DNA of 64,000 bases from Isoetes taiwanensis (lineage: Eukaryota > Streptophyta > Lycopodiopsida > Isoetales > Isoetaceae), in assembly GCA_021234155.1 (NCBI GenBank), contig JAJEKV010000005.1, forward strand, positions 26,444,620-26,508,619. Direction: 5' to 3'. The position numbers were made by a program, and so were the translations under genes. A model generated the notes under the pieces. That model had not been told where the DNA came from and ran no database searches. It saw nothing but the letters and a program-made list of their open reading frames with translations. Positions within the stretch are counted from its first letter, which is position 1; every line of letters begins with the position of its first letter. Positions 1-10,949 of this stretch are shown here, piece by piece.

Positions 1-1808
1 TGGCCTCCATCTCTTCTTCCAGCAATTGGCATAATTAGCTGGGTAGACTTGGTTCCTCACCGGGATTGGCTCCCACCAAGTGACCAGAATAGTCTCAAAG
101 TTCTCCTTCTTATCATCCATTTGTGGCTCCTCGGAGCTAGGCCCACCCAAGTTGGGCACATCTCATCATCATGGCGTGCCATAAATAAACATCCCTTTCT
201 TCAAATCTTTGTATGGGTTGAATTCCGGTACAGGTTTGTCCTTCCACGGACCGACATAAGGAGGAGTGATAATAGCAATGGGTTCCACCACTACCGCTAC
301 ATCAGGTGGAGCTCGCTCTTGCCTAGTACATGGCCAGAAGTCATAATAAGTGCCTTCGTCACTGGTGATCTTCCCCAGTTCTTGCAAGAGTCTCATCCAA
401 TATTCAATTGTGGGCGTGAACTGTGCCGAGTACTTGGTTGTTTCTGGAGCACCCTTGTTACTGGTTGAACAAGCAACCCAATGCAATATATGCTTGTGGA
501 TACTGTTTCGCAGCAGGCCAAGGTCCTTCACCGATTTCTTGGGAGGAAGCAGCTTAGGATATCCAACTGGCATCATGGACTTGCCGTCGTCTTTTTCTTT
601 CCACATCTTTATTCCACCAGCAGGCAACCAATCTAGGTAAGTGGGTCGAGCTTTGTAATACATGACTGGCCAATCACCATTCATAGCGAATCTGAAGGTT
701 AGAGGGATGGTGACCCGTCAATCTATCATCCCCATCTGGTATGTAGCTCCGGAACTTTGTCAATAACATAGGGCACAGGTGTATTCAAGTTGCATTTGTG
801 GAATTCATACAGCAGTTCTGGCATTGTCAGCACCTCGGCCTTCTTTGGTGTCTCGCAAGGAGGAGACCCATTTTGGAGCAGATGATTCAGGCACTAACAG
901 GTGGCCTCCTGCATATTCGTGGACCATCTCTAATCTCTTCAAGATGCTATTCAAAGAACCCACATGGAAGTTAGAGTCATCTGGCCATAAATCTAGGGCA
1001 AAGTTCCCATAGCTTCCCTGTCCATGACCATGAGTCAGTGCACCAGTCAACGACGTTTTGAGCTTGTCAAGTCTCTAGAGAGACTTCACAAATTGTTGCA
1101 ATTTCGGAATCATTGTTTTCGTTTGATCCATTTTGTCGTGAATAATACAAAGATATTGGCCTGGATACTTGTGGGAGTATAATCTCCACGACCAGTACTG
1201 TGTGCGACATGAGGCCTGCTCTAGTCTATGTGCTCTTTTTTGATCATGCAATATCCTCCTCTCTCCTTCATCCTTGGTCTTCAGTAACTTTGTGCGGATC
1301 ACCTCGCACGTGTCGCATTTGGAGAATGCAATTTTCTTTACGATACTGACATCCCAGAATCCCCGCCTCCACGTTCTATGAAACCCAGTCAGAGATACCT
1401 TCTTGCCAGTCAGTGCCATAACTTCTGCATTAACTTCTTCGAGAATGCTGGACTTCATAAACATTGCAGGCAACTTCCTGATATTCTCTCTTATCCCGTC
1501 CTCATTTCTCCTGCTGCGGTGGGGCAAAGATTCACGGTTTTCCCTCACGAACATAGAAAACACAGCCTCACATGCCAATGTCGAGGAACGAGGCTGCCGA
1601 CTTTGAGATCCCGAGACTAAGGTACCACGCCCTCTCGCAAACGAGATTCCCTTGCAGCACTAGTCGTCTTCGACCTTTTCATGTTGTTGCCGAGCATGTC
1701 ATAAACAAAAGTAACCCTATCACTAGATTTGATGGCAAGGAATTCCTTTCGCATGTTAACAACTTGATTCGTAGAGAACTTGATGCAACACCTATTTTTG
1801 CAGCACAA
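1..1808 (-). pseudogene. DUF7869-like DDE transposase gene, copy 1, decayed and running off the window start
   Basis: Several minus-strand blocks read in order as one transposase-like protein. Block 1808-1617 holds the N-terminal part. Block about 1640-1075 holds a Cys pair (SKCDTCEV), a charged helix and the motif IIHDKMDQTKT, which sits where this family has its first catalytic Asp. Block 1050-805 continues with HGHGQGSYGNF. Block 684-169 is the C-terminal domain (WPVMYYKARPTYLDWLP). Positions 168-1 stay open (TWWEPIPVRNQVYPANY), so the gene probably continues beyond the window. Frame changes near 1600, lesions between 805 and 684, and three tandem TGA codons at 163-171 say it is broken, although unrecognised introns could explain some of this. 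The same family recurs at 26738-28010, where the Asp and DN..ENKN motifs are clearer. The DUF7869 name is from memory of the motif pattern. Confidence 0.55.
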
Positions 1809-1835
1809 GATCCTCCTGTAATTGAGGATAGCATT

Positions 1836-2522
1836 CTAAGTGGTGAGACAAACAAGCTTTGGTGGCCTTACAGCCTTCCTGGGCTGTCGGGAATGAAAAG
1901 TGTAATGACGTTTCTCATAGTTTGGGTGCTTTTGATGCTCTGAGCTGCCCTGGATGGACACTATATCTGCTTCCTGTTGTGGTGCCGCGGTCAATATCTC
2001 CGAGACCTTAACTCTGCCAACACGAACGAGGTCATTGTTCCATCTCACAAGCATCCCCGGTTTCGGCAGCTGCAAGCATCCCTGGCAACGGATATTCACT
2101 TCGGAGGAGGGGGAGGGGAGGGGGGAAGGGGGGGGCCTTGATAACAATGATACTCCCACAAATATAAAACCCAGAAACTGGTCACACACTGCATCATCAG
2201 GGCCAATGAATGATATGAATTCCTTTCCGGTGATATTGGAGTCGCAAGAGTGCCATATCTCACAATCCATTTCAAGAAGCGTATATCTTGTCAGCGGTTG
2301 TGCCTCCTTCCTCGCCTCTGTCCGTTGTCTTTTTCTAGAGACGTCATTAACAGACGACTCACGATCATCTTCACTTCTCCAGAGAACAAATGAGCCCCTA
2401 GCTTCTGCTATTGTGTTTGCATCTGGAGTCGGCCAAGGAAGGGTATGGTGGCCTTCGATCACTTCCTCCACACCAACGCTCACTACTCCATTCGGTATTT
2501 CCTTAAAGTGGCATTGTGTCAT
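1836..2522 (-). CDS. Unrecognised 228-codon ORF, likely 5' exon of the copy-1 transposase gene
   Basis: This open frame lies on the same strand just upstream of the transposase blocks. I do not recognise it. It contains GSFVLWRSEDDRESS, followed by a basic KRQR stretch (possible nuclear signal), a Pro/Ser-rich stretch (RPPPSPLPSPSSE) over the G-rich tract at 2103-2140, and WNNDLVRVGRVKVSEIL. Plant transposases often carry such charged, low-complexity N-terminal regions, so it may be the first coding exon of the same gene; unit 2 has a Pro-rich ORF at the same relative place (28590-29221). It ends within 30 bases of the next transposase block and in a different frame, so a splice or frameshift would be needed to join them. 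The palindrome field begins about 150 bases upstream of it, in its presumed promoter. Confidence 0.35.
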   Translation of the reverse strand: MTQCHFKEIPNGVVSVGVEEVIEGHHTLPWPTPDANTIAEARGSFVLWRSEDDRESSVNDVSRKRQRTEARKEAQPLTRYTLLEMDCEIWHSCDSNITGKEFISFIGPDDAVCDQFLGFIFVGVSLLSRPPPSPLPSPSSEVNIRCQGCLQLPKPGMLVRWNNDLVRVGRVKVSEILTAAPQQEADIVSIQGSSEHQKHPNYEKRHYTFHSRQPRKAVRPPKLVCLTT

Positions 2523-2675
2523 TTGGCCTACAACTCCTTTTGTTACCAGACGATCATGAGGAAGAGATACACAACCTGCACAAGGATTTCAGTAGTGTTA
2601 AAACCGAATAACGAGAACGAGAAAGCAATGCAAAAGACATAGGGGCATGACAATTTAAGGGTTACATGGACAATG

Positions 2676-3194
2676 AAATTGGGCGGGTGCCAATTTTCAC
2701 ATATGAGGCCCTTAGGTTCCCCTCAATGCAAATTGGGCAGGCGCCCACTTTGCCCACATCAGGCGCTTGTATAACGTCAGTATTAATGCAGTCAAAGACA
2801 GACTGAGTGCCAGAAAATGTTCACCTGCTAAACATGCCATGATCGCGGACAAATTGGGCGCCCGCCCAAATTAGCCGTGGTTGTAGAAGAACATTAAGGG
2901 GGGTAAGATTGGGCGCCCGCCCAATTTTACCTTCTGGGCATGCCTTGATCGCTCACAAATTGGGCGGGCGCCCAAATTGGCCCTTGGTGTAGAAGAACAT
3001 TCAAGGGGCTTGTTTCAACGTCAGTATAGGGCGTTGTTTCAACGTCAGAGTCAGATTGGGCGCCCGCCCAATTTCACCTTTTGGGCTTGCCTTCGTCGGG
3101 GACAAACTGGGCGCCCGTCCAATTTGTCCCTTCGTGTAAAAGAACATGAACGGGAGAGACACTAAAAGAACATCTTGTGTGCCCGCCCAATTTG
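2676..3194. repeat. Unit-1 palindrome cluster A (upstream of the transposase ORF)
   Basis: At least seven copies of a near-perfect palindrome lie here, starting at about 2676, 2730, 2851, 2906, 2957, 3054 and 3103, with a half copy at 3180. The arms are AAATTGGGCG and CGCCCAATTT around a two-base core that reads GG or CC, so each site has an orientation. Copies carry one to four substitutions. They sit between the two divergent genes of unit 1, in the presumed promoter of the minus-strand transposase. Flanking text also recurs (for example the phrase GTAGAAGAACATT), so older local duplications probably spread some copies. Confidence 0.9.
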
Positions 3195-4468
3195 TGAAGG
3201 GGGGAGGGCTGGACTGCACACCACAGTGGAATTATCATTGAGGAACTTGGAAAAAAACAAACAAGCACTGGAAGGGCCTCCAGACGGCACTAGAAGGGCC
3301 TAACTGCACACCACGGTGGACTTATCATGGAGGTTCTTGGGGAAAAACAAACAAGCATTAGAAAATAGCATGCACACATTCCCTGCACACCAATGTCAAG
3401 ACAAGCAAGCACTGCATCAAAACGCATAGTAGATGTAAATCTGACATTAGCCCGTAAAAGTCCAATCTCCAGAACTGTGACTGAACTACCAAGCCCTGTG
3501 TGATTGAGGAGTCGTGGATGAACAGGCGTCAACGAAAAGACGTGAATGAAGGGGTGTGTATTTGATTTAGGACACACACAGCTCTTGAGATTAGTTTTAT
3601 GGCAAATAGACATCGAGCTATGTCGAGTGCAAATTGTGGAAGAGCACAAACCTTTGGAGATTTAGTCCCCATGATTATTAAGCGCTGAAGATGGTTGCGT
3701 CTTGAAGATAAGAGACTAGCCAAGAATAGTATTGCCAGAAAACCGAAAGGTTTGATAATCATTTACATTTAAGCCTAACTTCCCCCCAAAATTTGAATGT
3801 AATTTCCCCCCTAATTTCAAAAAAATGTCCCCCCTAGCTTTAAAACATATTTTCCCGCCTGACCCTGCTTTGCATACGACACGTGCGTGATTGAAATTAA
3901 AATTGGGCGGGCTTTAAATGACATGTTTGAAATTCAAATTTTGTGTGCATTTAATAACGAGGTCCACAATTAATTCCTCACACTCGAACATGGCGACGGT
4001 CCATTTTTTTTTGAAAAGGTCCACTTCTTTTAGGCATGACACTTGTCATGCGTGCATGAACGGTCGACTGCAGTTTTAGAAAGTTATGTGTTTTCCCTGT
4101 TGCTTTCGCGCTTTCTGCTCCACTTAACACTGTCGCCTTTGGATTTTCTATTCACCAATCTTCTTCTTGTCGGCGCGCTATACTCCCGAACCAGCTGTCG
4201 GCTTCGTGTCGATCACTTGGCGCCTGCTATTTCTCAGCCGCTTGTCGCCTTCCTCTTGGCGCCTTCTTCAGTTGATTGTTCTATAGCCTTCGAATCCCTG
4301 CACACCAGGCGAATCGTACCAGTTGATGGCATCTCGCCCCACGATAGGAGGCAAAGGTAAGCTGGACCACTTGTTTAATATTAACTTGGCAGTATCCCTC
4401 AACGCCTGCCTGATTGAGACTGCCATATTATAAACCTGACCCTTAGGGTATCCTACCTTTCCATTGTG
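3195..4468. other. Non-coding spacer between palindrome clusters
   Basis: I see no convincing gene here. One degenerate half-site of the unit-1 palindrome is at 3899-3914. The stretch 3780-3850 is rich in C runs (CCCCCC) of the kind seen in promoter-like or repeat-derived DNA. A 105-codon plus-strand open frame at 4043-4360 has a hydrophobic start but no recognisable domain; it could be part of the 5' end of the downstream ParB-like gene's transcript. Confidence 0.5.
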
Positions 4469-5095
4469 GAAATTGGGCTGTGGCTAGCAATTTCGCCTCA
4501 CTGGTCCCCACCAATGCATACCTCTCTGAGGAAATTTGGCAGGCGCCCAATTGTTTTCCCACGGGGCGCCTGATGTTCCTCAAGGTTAGGTCATTGCCCA
4601 AATATGGTCTGGAAAGAGCGCCCCATGGGTCTCCAAAAGGGACCCTGACACCAAAGTGGGCAGACGCCCAATTTATTCGAAGGGTAGCTTTACTTTGTTC
4701 AATCCGAGACATGGGCCATTGAACAAATTGGGCGCCCACCCAATTAGCTGTGACTGAAGGCTTGAGATCTCTTCTTACACCAATGCTTACTTAAACAAAT
4801 TGGCAGGGGCCTACTGCAGAAGTCACTCCTTTGACGTTCATCTTGTTCCATGCCCCTCGCAGCAAATTGGGCGGACGCCCAATTTATTCAAAGGGGAGCC
4901 AGACTTTCTTCGATTGAAGGCATGGGCAGGAGCAAATTGGGCGGGCGCCCAATTTGGTGTGAAAAGGGATCCTAATCACGTTCATCCCGATGCATGCCCC
5001 TCACACCAAATTGGGCAGGCGCCCGATTTGGCCTCTCTGATCCAACTATTTCTACAGCCCCAATTCTCCTTCCAGAATTGAGTTTTAACAGCCCA
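4469..5095. repeat. Unit-1 palindrome cluster B (upstream and first intron of the ParB-like gene)
   Basis: Good copies start at about 4533, 4652, 4724, 4863, 4933 and 5007, with weaker ones at 4469, 4794 and 5088. Arms and core match cluster A. The cluster lies directly upstream of the acceptor TTATGTAG that ends at 5173, so the last copies are probably in a 5' intron or leader of the ParB-like gene. Stretches between sites share short phrases such as TTTATTCRAAGGG, pointing to duplication of site plus flank. Confidence 0.9.
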
Positions 5096-5178
5096 ATTTG
5101 AGCTCGGCCGAGTCTAGAATGCACTGGAAAATTTTGTTGGGGCCGTGTTCTAACACTTCTTTCTGTTATGTAGGAATT

Positions 5179-7761
5179 ATGGCGCGAACAAAGCAGACTG
5201 CTCGAGTTTGTGGGCCCGCACCGAGATTTGCAGAAGCTGTAGCCGAAGCAAGGACGGAAGAAGACAAAGAACTATTTGCTGGCATCACTGTAGTGCCCCA
5301 TGAAGTTTTGGCACTAGCTGAGGAATGGACCTGGTGCATGGAGATAGGGAATATCCACCCTGGGTCCCAGAAGAACCACCTCAAGGACCTCTTGCTTTAT
5401 TTTGGTGAGAGAGGGACACGGAAAATCCACTCAGCGGGTATCCTCATCGACATGGAGGTCTCACCCGATAACAATGATGATTTCCATTGAAGACACCATA
5501 GATCGGGCTTTCGTCCGTTATAAGCTTCCCCTTTCTAGCTACGAGCCCACAATGATGCACGCAAGTATAACTGAAAGCCCCCAATCCTACGCTCAGAGAG
5601 GATGGGCGCTAGACTCATATGAGAGTTTAGAGCGGTCGGGCATCAAATCTCGTACTGATATCTTGGATGGCTTCTACGCAGTCCGTCAGTGGATATTTGA
5701 ACATAAGCAGAACAGGTCTAAAGCATTGTATATGGAGTATCAAGGCAAAAACCAACCCAAAGTCTACGATACTAAGTGGCTAAGGTCCATATACGGGGCT
5801 CCAAAGAAAAGTGAGACAGCACAAGCGCCCGTGGAGACGCCGACAATTGCAAAGAACGCGAGGACACCTTTGACGACTAATCCCACTAAAACTGCCCCTA
5901 AACTTTTATTGGGTGGAATGTCGAGGACACGAAGGTCGCCCGAATTCAGTGCAGAAGAGGAACATTCATCTGAAGAAGAAGCCGGTAAGCGCAGAGAACA
6001 ACTTGTAGCTGGTCCGTCCTCCAAGAGACACAAGTGGGACATCTCACTTGAGAGCCCACATGGTTCGGAGAGGGAGTCTTTGACTGCATCTTCATCTGAA
6101 GAATGGGAGACTTCCCGACAGATCGTAAAAGTCACTCCATCAGCTGGCGACGTCACACAAGAGAGCAGACATGAGTTGTCTCAGAGTGCCATTGTCAACA
6201 TCAAGCACAGGGAGAGAATTTACCCTCTGGGGGTGGGCTTCAAGATTGATATCGATGTGTTCAAGATGCACAAAGCCCCGGCAAATATGACATGGAGGGT
6301 CATAAGTCCAGAGCACTTGGACACTCTATATGAATCATTTATCAGCCATCAGATGCACCCTCCATGTGCTGATGTCGTAATATTCAATCCACAGACAGGC
6401 CGTGCAATTAAGTGGAAGAAGGCCACAGACCTGGAAAATGCAGAATTCTGGATTGTGAATGGCAACCATACAATGACGGTTTCTCAACTGCTTGTTACAC
6501 AAGCTTTGGCATGGCCTCCCGAGAGAAAGCACTTGGCAGAACTGATATTCTTTTTCTATGCCAAAAGGAAATGCCGAATGCTGGCAGGAAATCTCACATC
6601 AATTGAGTACGTTCGTGTGAGCCAGGAGAACAATGATATAACAAAGAAGACTATACACGAAGAAGTATTCTTCGAAGAAATTCAGCAGCTTCGAAACCAG
6701 TGGGAATTTTACGGGAAGCCTAAGAAGGGGAAACGCGGGCAGTCCCTGGGTGGAGCTTATTCTGTAAGTGCTCTTCAACCTTTGTTGTTGATACTCCATG
6801 CTGTCTCGCACTGCCAAATTGGGCGCCCGCCCAATTTGAGACATTGAGGCAATTTGGGTTACATGCCTGAACACTAAACCCAAATTGGGCCAATTTGCCT
6901 AAATGAGTTTCAAAATGGGCGGGCCCCCAATTTGGTACTCGTCGAGGCAAATTGGGCGACCGCCCAATTTGGCACTCGTCAAGGCAAATTGGGCGGGCAA
7001 TTTGGCACTGGTCAAGGCAAATTGGGCGGGCGCCGAATTTGGCACATGTGTATAATGCTTTGTGTGTCCTGTAGGATTGGGTGGCAGTGGCGCTACAAAC
7101 ATTGAAAAAGGCAACTATGCGTGACTACGACTACTTTGTTTACCTGGATGACGAAACGTGGTCCATGTGCACTGAAGTCGCGCAGTTATTTTATGAAGAT
7201 CGTTTGAAGGATGAGAAGGGAGAAAAAATTGAAGTGAAAGATAGGCTGAGACTTTTCACCAACAATTCCTGTCGCCCATTGAAGTCCATGCATCCTCTAG
7301 ACCTGCAAAGGCTGATGAAGGAGATCAAGGATGGCACCACATTCCTCAAAGGTGGCAGGCGTACCATGAAAGTCATTGCCCTTGAGCTGAAGAAGATTGG
7401 AACAATGGAGTGGGCGCTTCTCAGATACCTGAAGGAAGTGAAAAAATTACCATTTCAAGACATGGCCGCCTTGAGGCAAGCTCATCCCATATTTACGGAG
7501 AACTTAATGCTTATGTTCGCCAGCAGTATCAGTGGATGGGCAGAAGGACGCAAAGAGATGGAGAAGGAAAGCTATCCGGTGGGCCAGTTGAGGAGGGGGG
7601 GCAAACCGTTTAAGTGTTTCCACGTGAGTCCATTAGGTTTGTGCCTAGACGAAGTGAACACTTCTGCCCGCTTCGTTGGTTGCGACTTCAGATATACTAA
7701 GAAATGGGCAATGGAAGACTATCAAAAATTCCTTGACGGTGGCTCCTGCCAGACAAGCTGA
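5179..7761 (+). CDS. ParB-like protein with an H3-tail-like N-terminus, 3 exons, unit 1
   Basis: Joining 5179-5404, 5502-6763 and 7075-7761 by GT-AG introns (97 and 311 bases) keeps one frame of about 724 codons. The ATG lies five bases after an acceptor (TTATGTAG). Residues 1-9 are MARTKQTAR, identical to the start of histone H3. A variable, charged linker (about 190-290, EEEHSSEEEAG, SSKRHKW) precedes a ParB/Srx-like domain: DIDVFKMHKAPANMTWRVISP, a helix, then FWIVNGNHTMTVSQLL, which matches the 'G.HR..A' signature. The part after intron 2 is alpha-helical. It aligns by eye with unit 2 at SGW...PVGQL, then FKCFHVSP...GCDFRYTKKW..EDYQKFLDGG at the place of methylase motif IV. The frame stops where LINE sequence begins, so the methylase half is missing here. 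The ParB call rests on the motif and on the matching layout of unit 2, not on a search. Confidence 0.6.
6815..7041. repeat. Unit-1 palindromes filling intron 2 of the ParB-like gene
   Basis: Five palindromes (about 6815, 6911, 6947, 6983, 7018) and one collapsed form (6880) occupy almost all of the 311-base intron between the donor TCT|GTAAGT at 6764 and the acceptor CCTGTAG ending at 7074. Spacing between the last three is 35-36 bases. Intron 1 (97 bases) has none. Unit 2 has its own palindrome packed into the intron at the matching place, right after the ParB-like domain. Confidence 0.9.
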
Positions 7762-7806
7762 TGGGGGATCGATTGAGCCTCATGGCTTGGGGCTGAAGCC
7801 AAGGGA

Positions 7807-8364
7807 GATGGCGAGGAGGAAGAATCCTCCAGTAAAGGGGAAGGGCGCGGGTCTCGGCATGCATGAAGAGGCACGGGCTGTAGGAAGTGGCATGCAATTG
7901 GTGGCAGAGATGAGGGAGCTCTTGGAATCCCCTTCGGTTGAGAGGTATGTAGATTGCTCTTCTTCTCAATATAATTCTGAGACCCCAGTGGATTGTGTTT
8001 TGGAGACTCCGGTCTTGATTCCATCAAGCATGCCCCGTTTGGAAACTGGATATGTGATGCCCTCTTTCTCTGTGCTTGGGAAGGGATCACTTGCTGGTGA
8101 TGCGCCCTCTTCTAGGGTGCATGTAGTTGATGTGCCTCCTGGGGTGCCCCTGGATACCTCTCAGGATGCCAGGGCGGCAGCCCCAACTTCTGTGCGCCCG
8201 GCCTGGCAGAGCAATGACACTGTTGCTCGCATCACTCGGCCGGGGTTTTCAGATTGGATCAAGCGCAAGGCTCTGGAGTGTAGTGTCCGTGTTCAAGAGG
8301 CTCTGGAATTTGTGGAGGATCATCACTCTGTTGACCTGCAGGCAGCTCTTCCAGAGACTCCATG
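7807..8364 (+). pseudogene. LINE 1, ORF1 N-terminal part (5' piece, cut by a Gypsy insertion)
   Basis: An open frame starts at GAG-ATG (7807, MARRKNPPVKGKG) and runs to the 5' LTR at 8365. It has a basic N-terminus, Ser/Pro-rich low complexity, and ends with SDWIKRKALECSVRVQEALE, a helix. Reading resumes beyond the LTR element at about 18055 with a DUF4283-like domain, which is typical of plant L1-type ORF1 proteins. The LINE 5' boundary is near 7740, inside the last exon of the ParB-like gene, so this insertion truncated that gene. No target-site duplication could be confirmed because the LINE 3' end is missing. Confidence 0.6.
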
Positions 8365-8849
8365 TGTTAGTCCTGTGCCTCCTGGTACATGACTATTCAT
8401 GCATACGACGGACCAGATCAAGCTCAAGGATCCACGAGGCGAGCACGCGGTCACCGTCCAAAGCCCGAAAAAAAGACCAAGCGGCCCGACCCACGCAATC
8501 AAAGCTGCGTCCGTCAACAAGAGGCTCCTTCGGACAAGTGATGGCACATCACCGCCACCGTCGGCGTCAGTGATTCTAGGCACTTCAAGAGGCACCGCCA
8601 ACATTCCTCGCAGAAATCGGGCCTCCTTCCGAGTCGGCAAGATCGATCGATCCCGAGTGTCTATATTGGGCCAAAGGCCATTGTACTATATATATGAGTA
8701 GAGCTAGCACATGAGTTTTAGATGAGTTTTGAGTCTTGTCTCTCTTCAGTATTCTCTCGATTGCGAGAGTTCATGTATGTTCATCATTGATATCAAGGAA
8801 GCTTATCATTTTCCTCTCATTGTTCTCTTTTGTTCTGTTTTCTTCTTCA
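8365..8849 (+). repeat. 5' LTR of the Gypsy element
   Basis: It begins TGTTAGTC and ends near TTCTTCTTCA, giving TG...CA ends. It contains GGCCATTGTACTATATATATG around 8676-8698, a TATA-like promoter, followed by the likely transcription start region. It pairs with 17545-18030. The primer-binding site directly after it was not recognised. Confidence 0.8.
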
Positions 8850-8875
8850 GGTCTCTTTTGCTCCTCCACAGGACT

Positions 8876-10562
8876 TTCCCTTCCCTACCTTTCCCACTGC
8901 TCTTCCTGTTTACAATCTTACAGACCTCAAAACCAATGATCAGGCACCTCCCGTACCTCCACCTCAGCAACCCCTTCATCAGGGTCTTTCCGGCACCATA
9001 CCACCTCCAACTCCACCTCAATATACTCACTATACTGTTCCTGTCCAGCCAAGCACTTTCACCTCTACCTTTCAGACACTTAAGCTGACTTATCCCACCT
9101 TTGGCAACACGAAAGGCAAACCCTTAGACCAAAGTGCTCGGGGCCCACATGGAAGAATTTGAGGCTCAGGCTGTCTGAATGGTCATCGCAACCTCAAGCT
9201 GAAATTCCACATCTTTTCCACCACGCTGCGTGGCTCCCCTCATCAATGGCTCATGTCCAACAAAAGCCACTGGGAAACAAGATTGGTCGAAATGAGAACT
9301 GCTTTTCTTTCTCACTATGGGACCACGGATGATGATCGGCTTCATCTCAAGCAACTCAATGACCTTCAACAAGAGCCCACAGTGCGGGGATTTTGCGGTC
9401 GACTTCACATTACGCTCGGCAAACTCAAGGAGTACCCCATACGAGCCGGATCTTGGTCTGGTTTCTCCAAGGACTTCCTCCAAATATCCAACTCATGGAT
9501 GAATACTGGCGAAGACTTTGGAGCGGGCTATCGATCTTGTCAATCACTTTCGATCAATGTTTCCTCCCGTGGCGTGGCTCTTGAGAGCTCCCTTATCATT
9601 CCACCCGTCATGGTTCCCCGGATCAAGCCGTTCAACCTCCACACGCCAATCCATGGCCTTGTCGGATCACGGTGCCATATGCGCAAATATCAAGGCCACT
9701 TGGCGAATGAGTGCAACTCCACCAATGGCCCCTCTCATTGTAAAAGATGCAACATGTGCAATCATGCCACGGAAGAGTGCACTTTCGCACTCATCCTACA
9801 CCTTTCCACAACAAGATGGTTTATCAAGTGCAAACAACACCTCGGCACCAATCGCAATATCGGCGGCCACCACCGCTGCGCAACCCAATCAACTCTATCG
9901 GCAATCGGAGCAACAATGGGGACCCAACACCGTCCTCCTTTTGATCCTTCAAAACTCGATGTTATCACTTTGTCAAGAATGGGGTCATACCACCACGGGC
10001 GTGTCCTCAACTTCCACAAGTTCAAAATGTGCGGCTTCACGGCACAAATCGGACCACATCGGTCCGCCTCCACGGCTTACCAACTCGGATTGCTAATGGC
10101 AAACAAGGCCCGCGTCATGTTCTTCGGAAGCCACCTCGCGCGCCTCAGCAATCACGCTATCAACCAGCTCCTGCCAATCAACCTCAGATGGATCAACAAG
10201 CACAGGAAGAAATTTTTCAGGCACTTAATCCTCCAGTTCAGCCCTCAAATTGGGTTGGTTTGGTTTCACGTCAGACCAGGGCGTCACGTCCCTTCATCAT
10301 TATTTCTAATGGCACGCAACCTGCCTTTGCAGTAGATACCATTCCTCATGATGAAGAAATCTTTCCGTCGACAATGCTGAACCCTCTCTCTCCGACGACG
10401 CCCAGAATATCTATCAAGTTCAGGCTCCACCTGCGAGTCTGCCTCTGTCATCCTACCCCGAATATCTTTGATCCTTGGGGAGAAATGACTCTTGATCGGG
10501 ACCGGTACGTGGGTGCTTTGCTTGACCCTTACGGCTCCTTGCAATCGAATCCAACGTGTTGA
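8876..10562 (+). pseudogene. Gypsy gag (capsid and zinc knuckle), frameshifted
   Basis: A Pro-rich leader (PPVPPPQQPLHQ) at 8940-9060 is followed by a capsid-like stretch at 9190-9430. In this stretch KFHIFSTTLRG, W..RLVEMRTAFLSHYG and LHLKQLNDLQQ match the retrotransposon gag pattern. Cys/His residues at about 9675-9785 (C.KRCNMCNHATEECTF) look like a zinc knuckle. The frame changes several times: it can be followed in one frame from 9253 to 10335, and the C-terminal linker is better read in the frame 10029-10562 (SRPFIIISNGTQPAFAVDT). A separate protease could not be confirmed. Gag would form the virus-like particle in the cytoplasm, but this copy cannot encode one intact protein. Confidence 0.65.
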
Positions 10563-10949
10563 TCACTTTTCGGATCTTTGAACCTCCCCGCTCTCACTGT
10601 AGATGTACACGCCGTCATGAAGCAATCTACGCTTGATGAAACTTCGGCAACCTCTCTTTTTTCACCACGCCGAAGTGCCACGCATCCCGTTATGCTTCAA
10701 CCTCCTGCTCATATTGTCCGGACACGGAAGTTATCCCCATATTCGGACTCACGAAGTCGAGAGTGTGGACATAGGCAACAATCACCTGTCCGAATTGTCT
10801 GCGAATCTTCCGACACCCTATCGTAACAGTGGGCTGTCACGCTCTTCAAAAGTTCAAACACATTTTCGCCGGAGCTATAGAGATCTTGGGGATCAACAAA
10901 ACCTTGGGGAACTCACCATTCCTACCAAGTCGATGCACGCCGAAAGATA

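Noticed and set aside
2103-2140. G-quadruplex regulatory site in the G-rich tract
   Set aside because: It lies inside an open frame where it encodes a Pro/Ser stretch on the minus strand; no other support for a regulatory role.
8340-8364. Five-base target duplication of the Gypsy element (CCATG)
   Set aside because: No matching five bases were found after either candidate right edge of the 3' LTR (18030 or about 18045).
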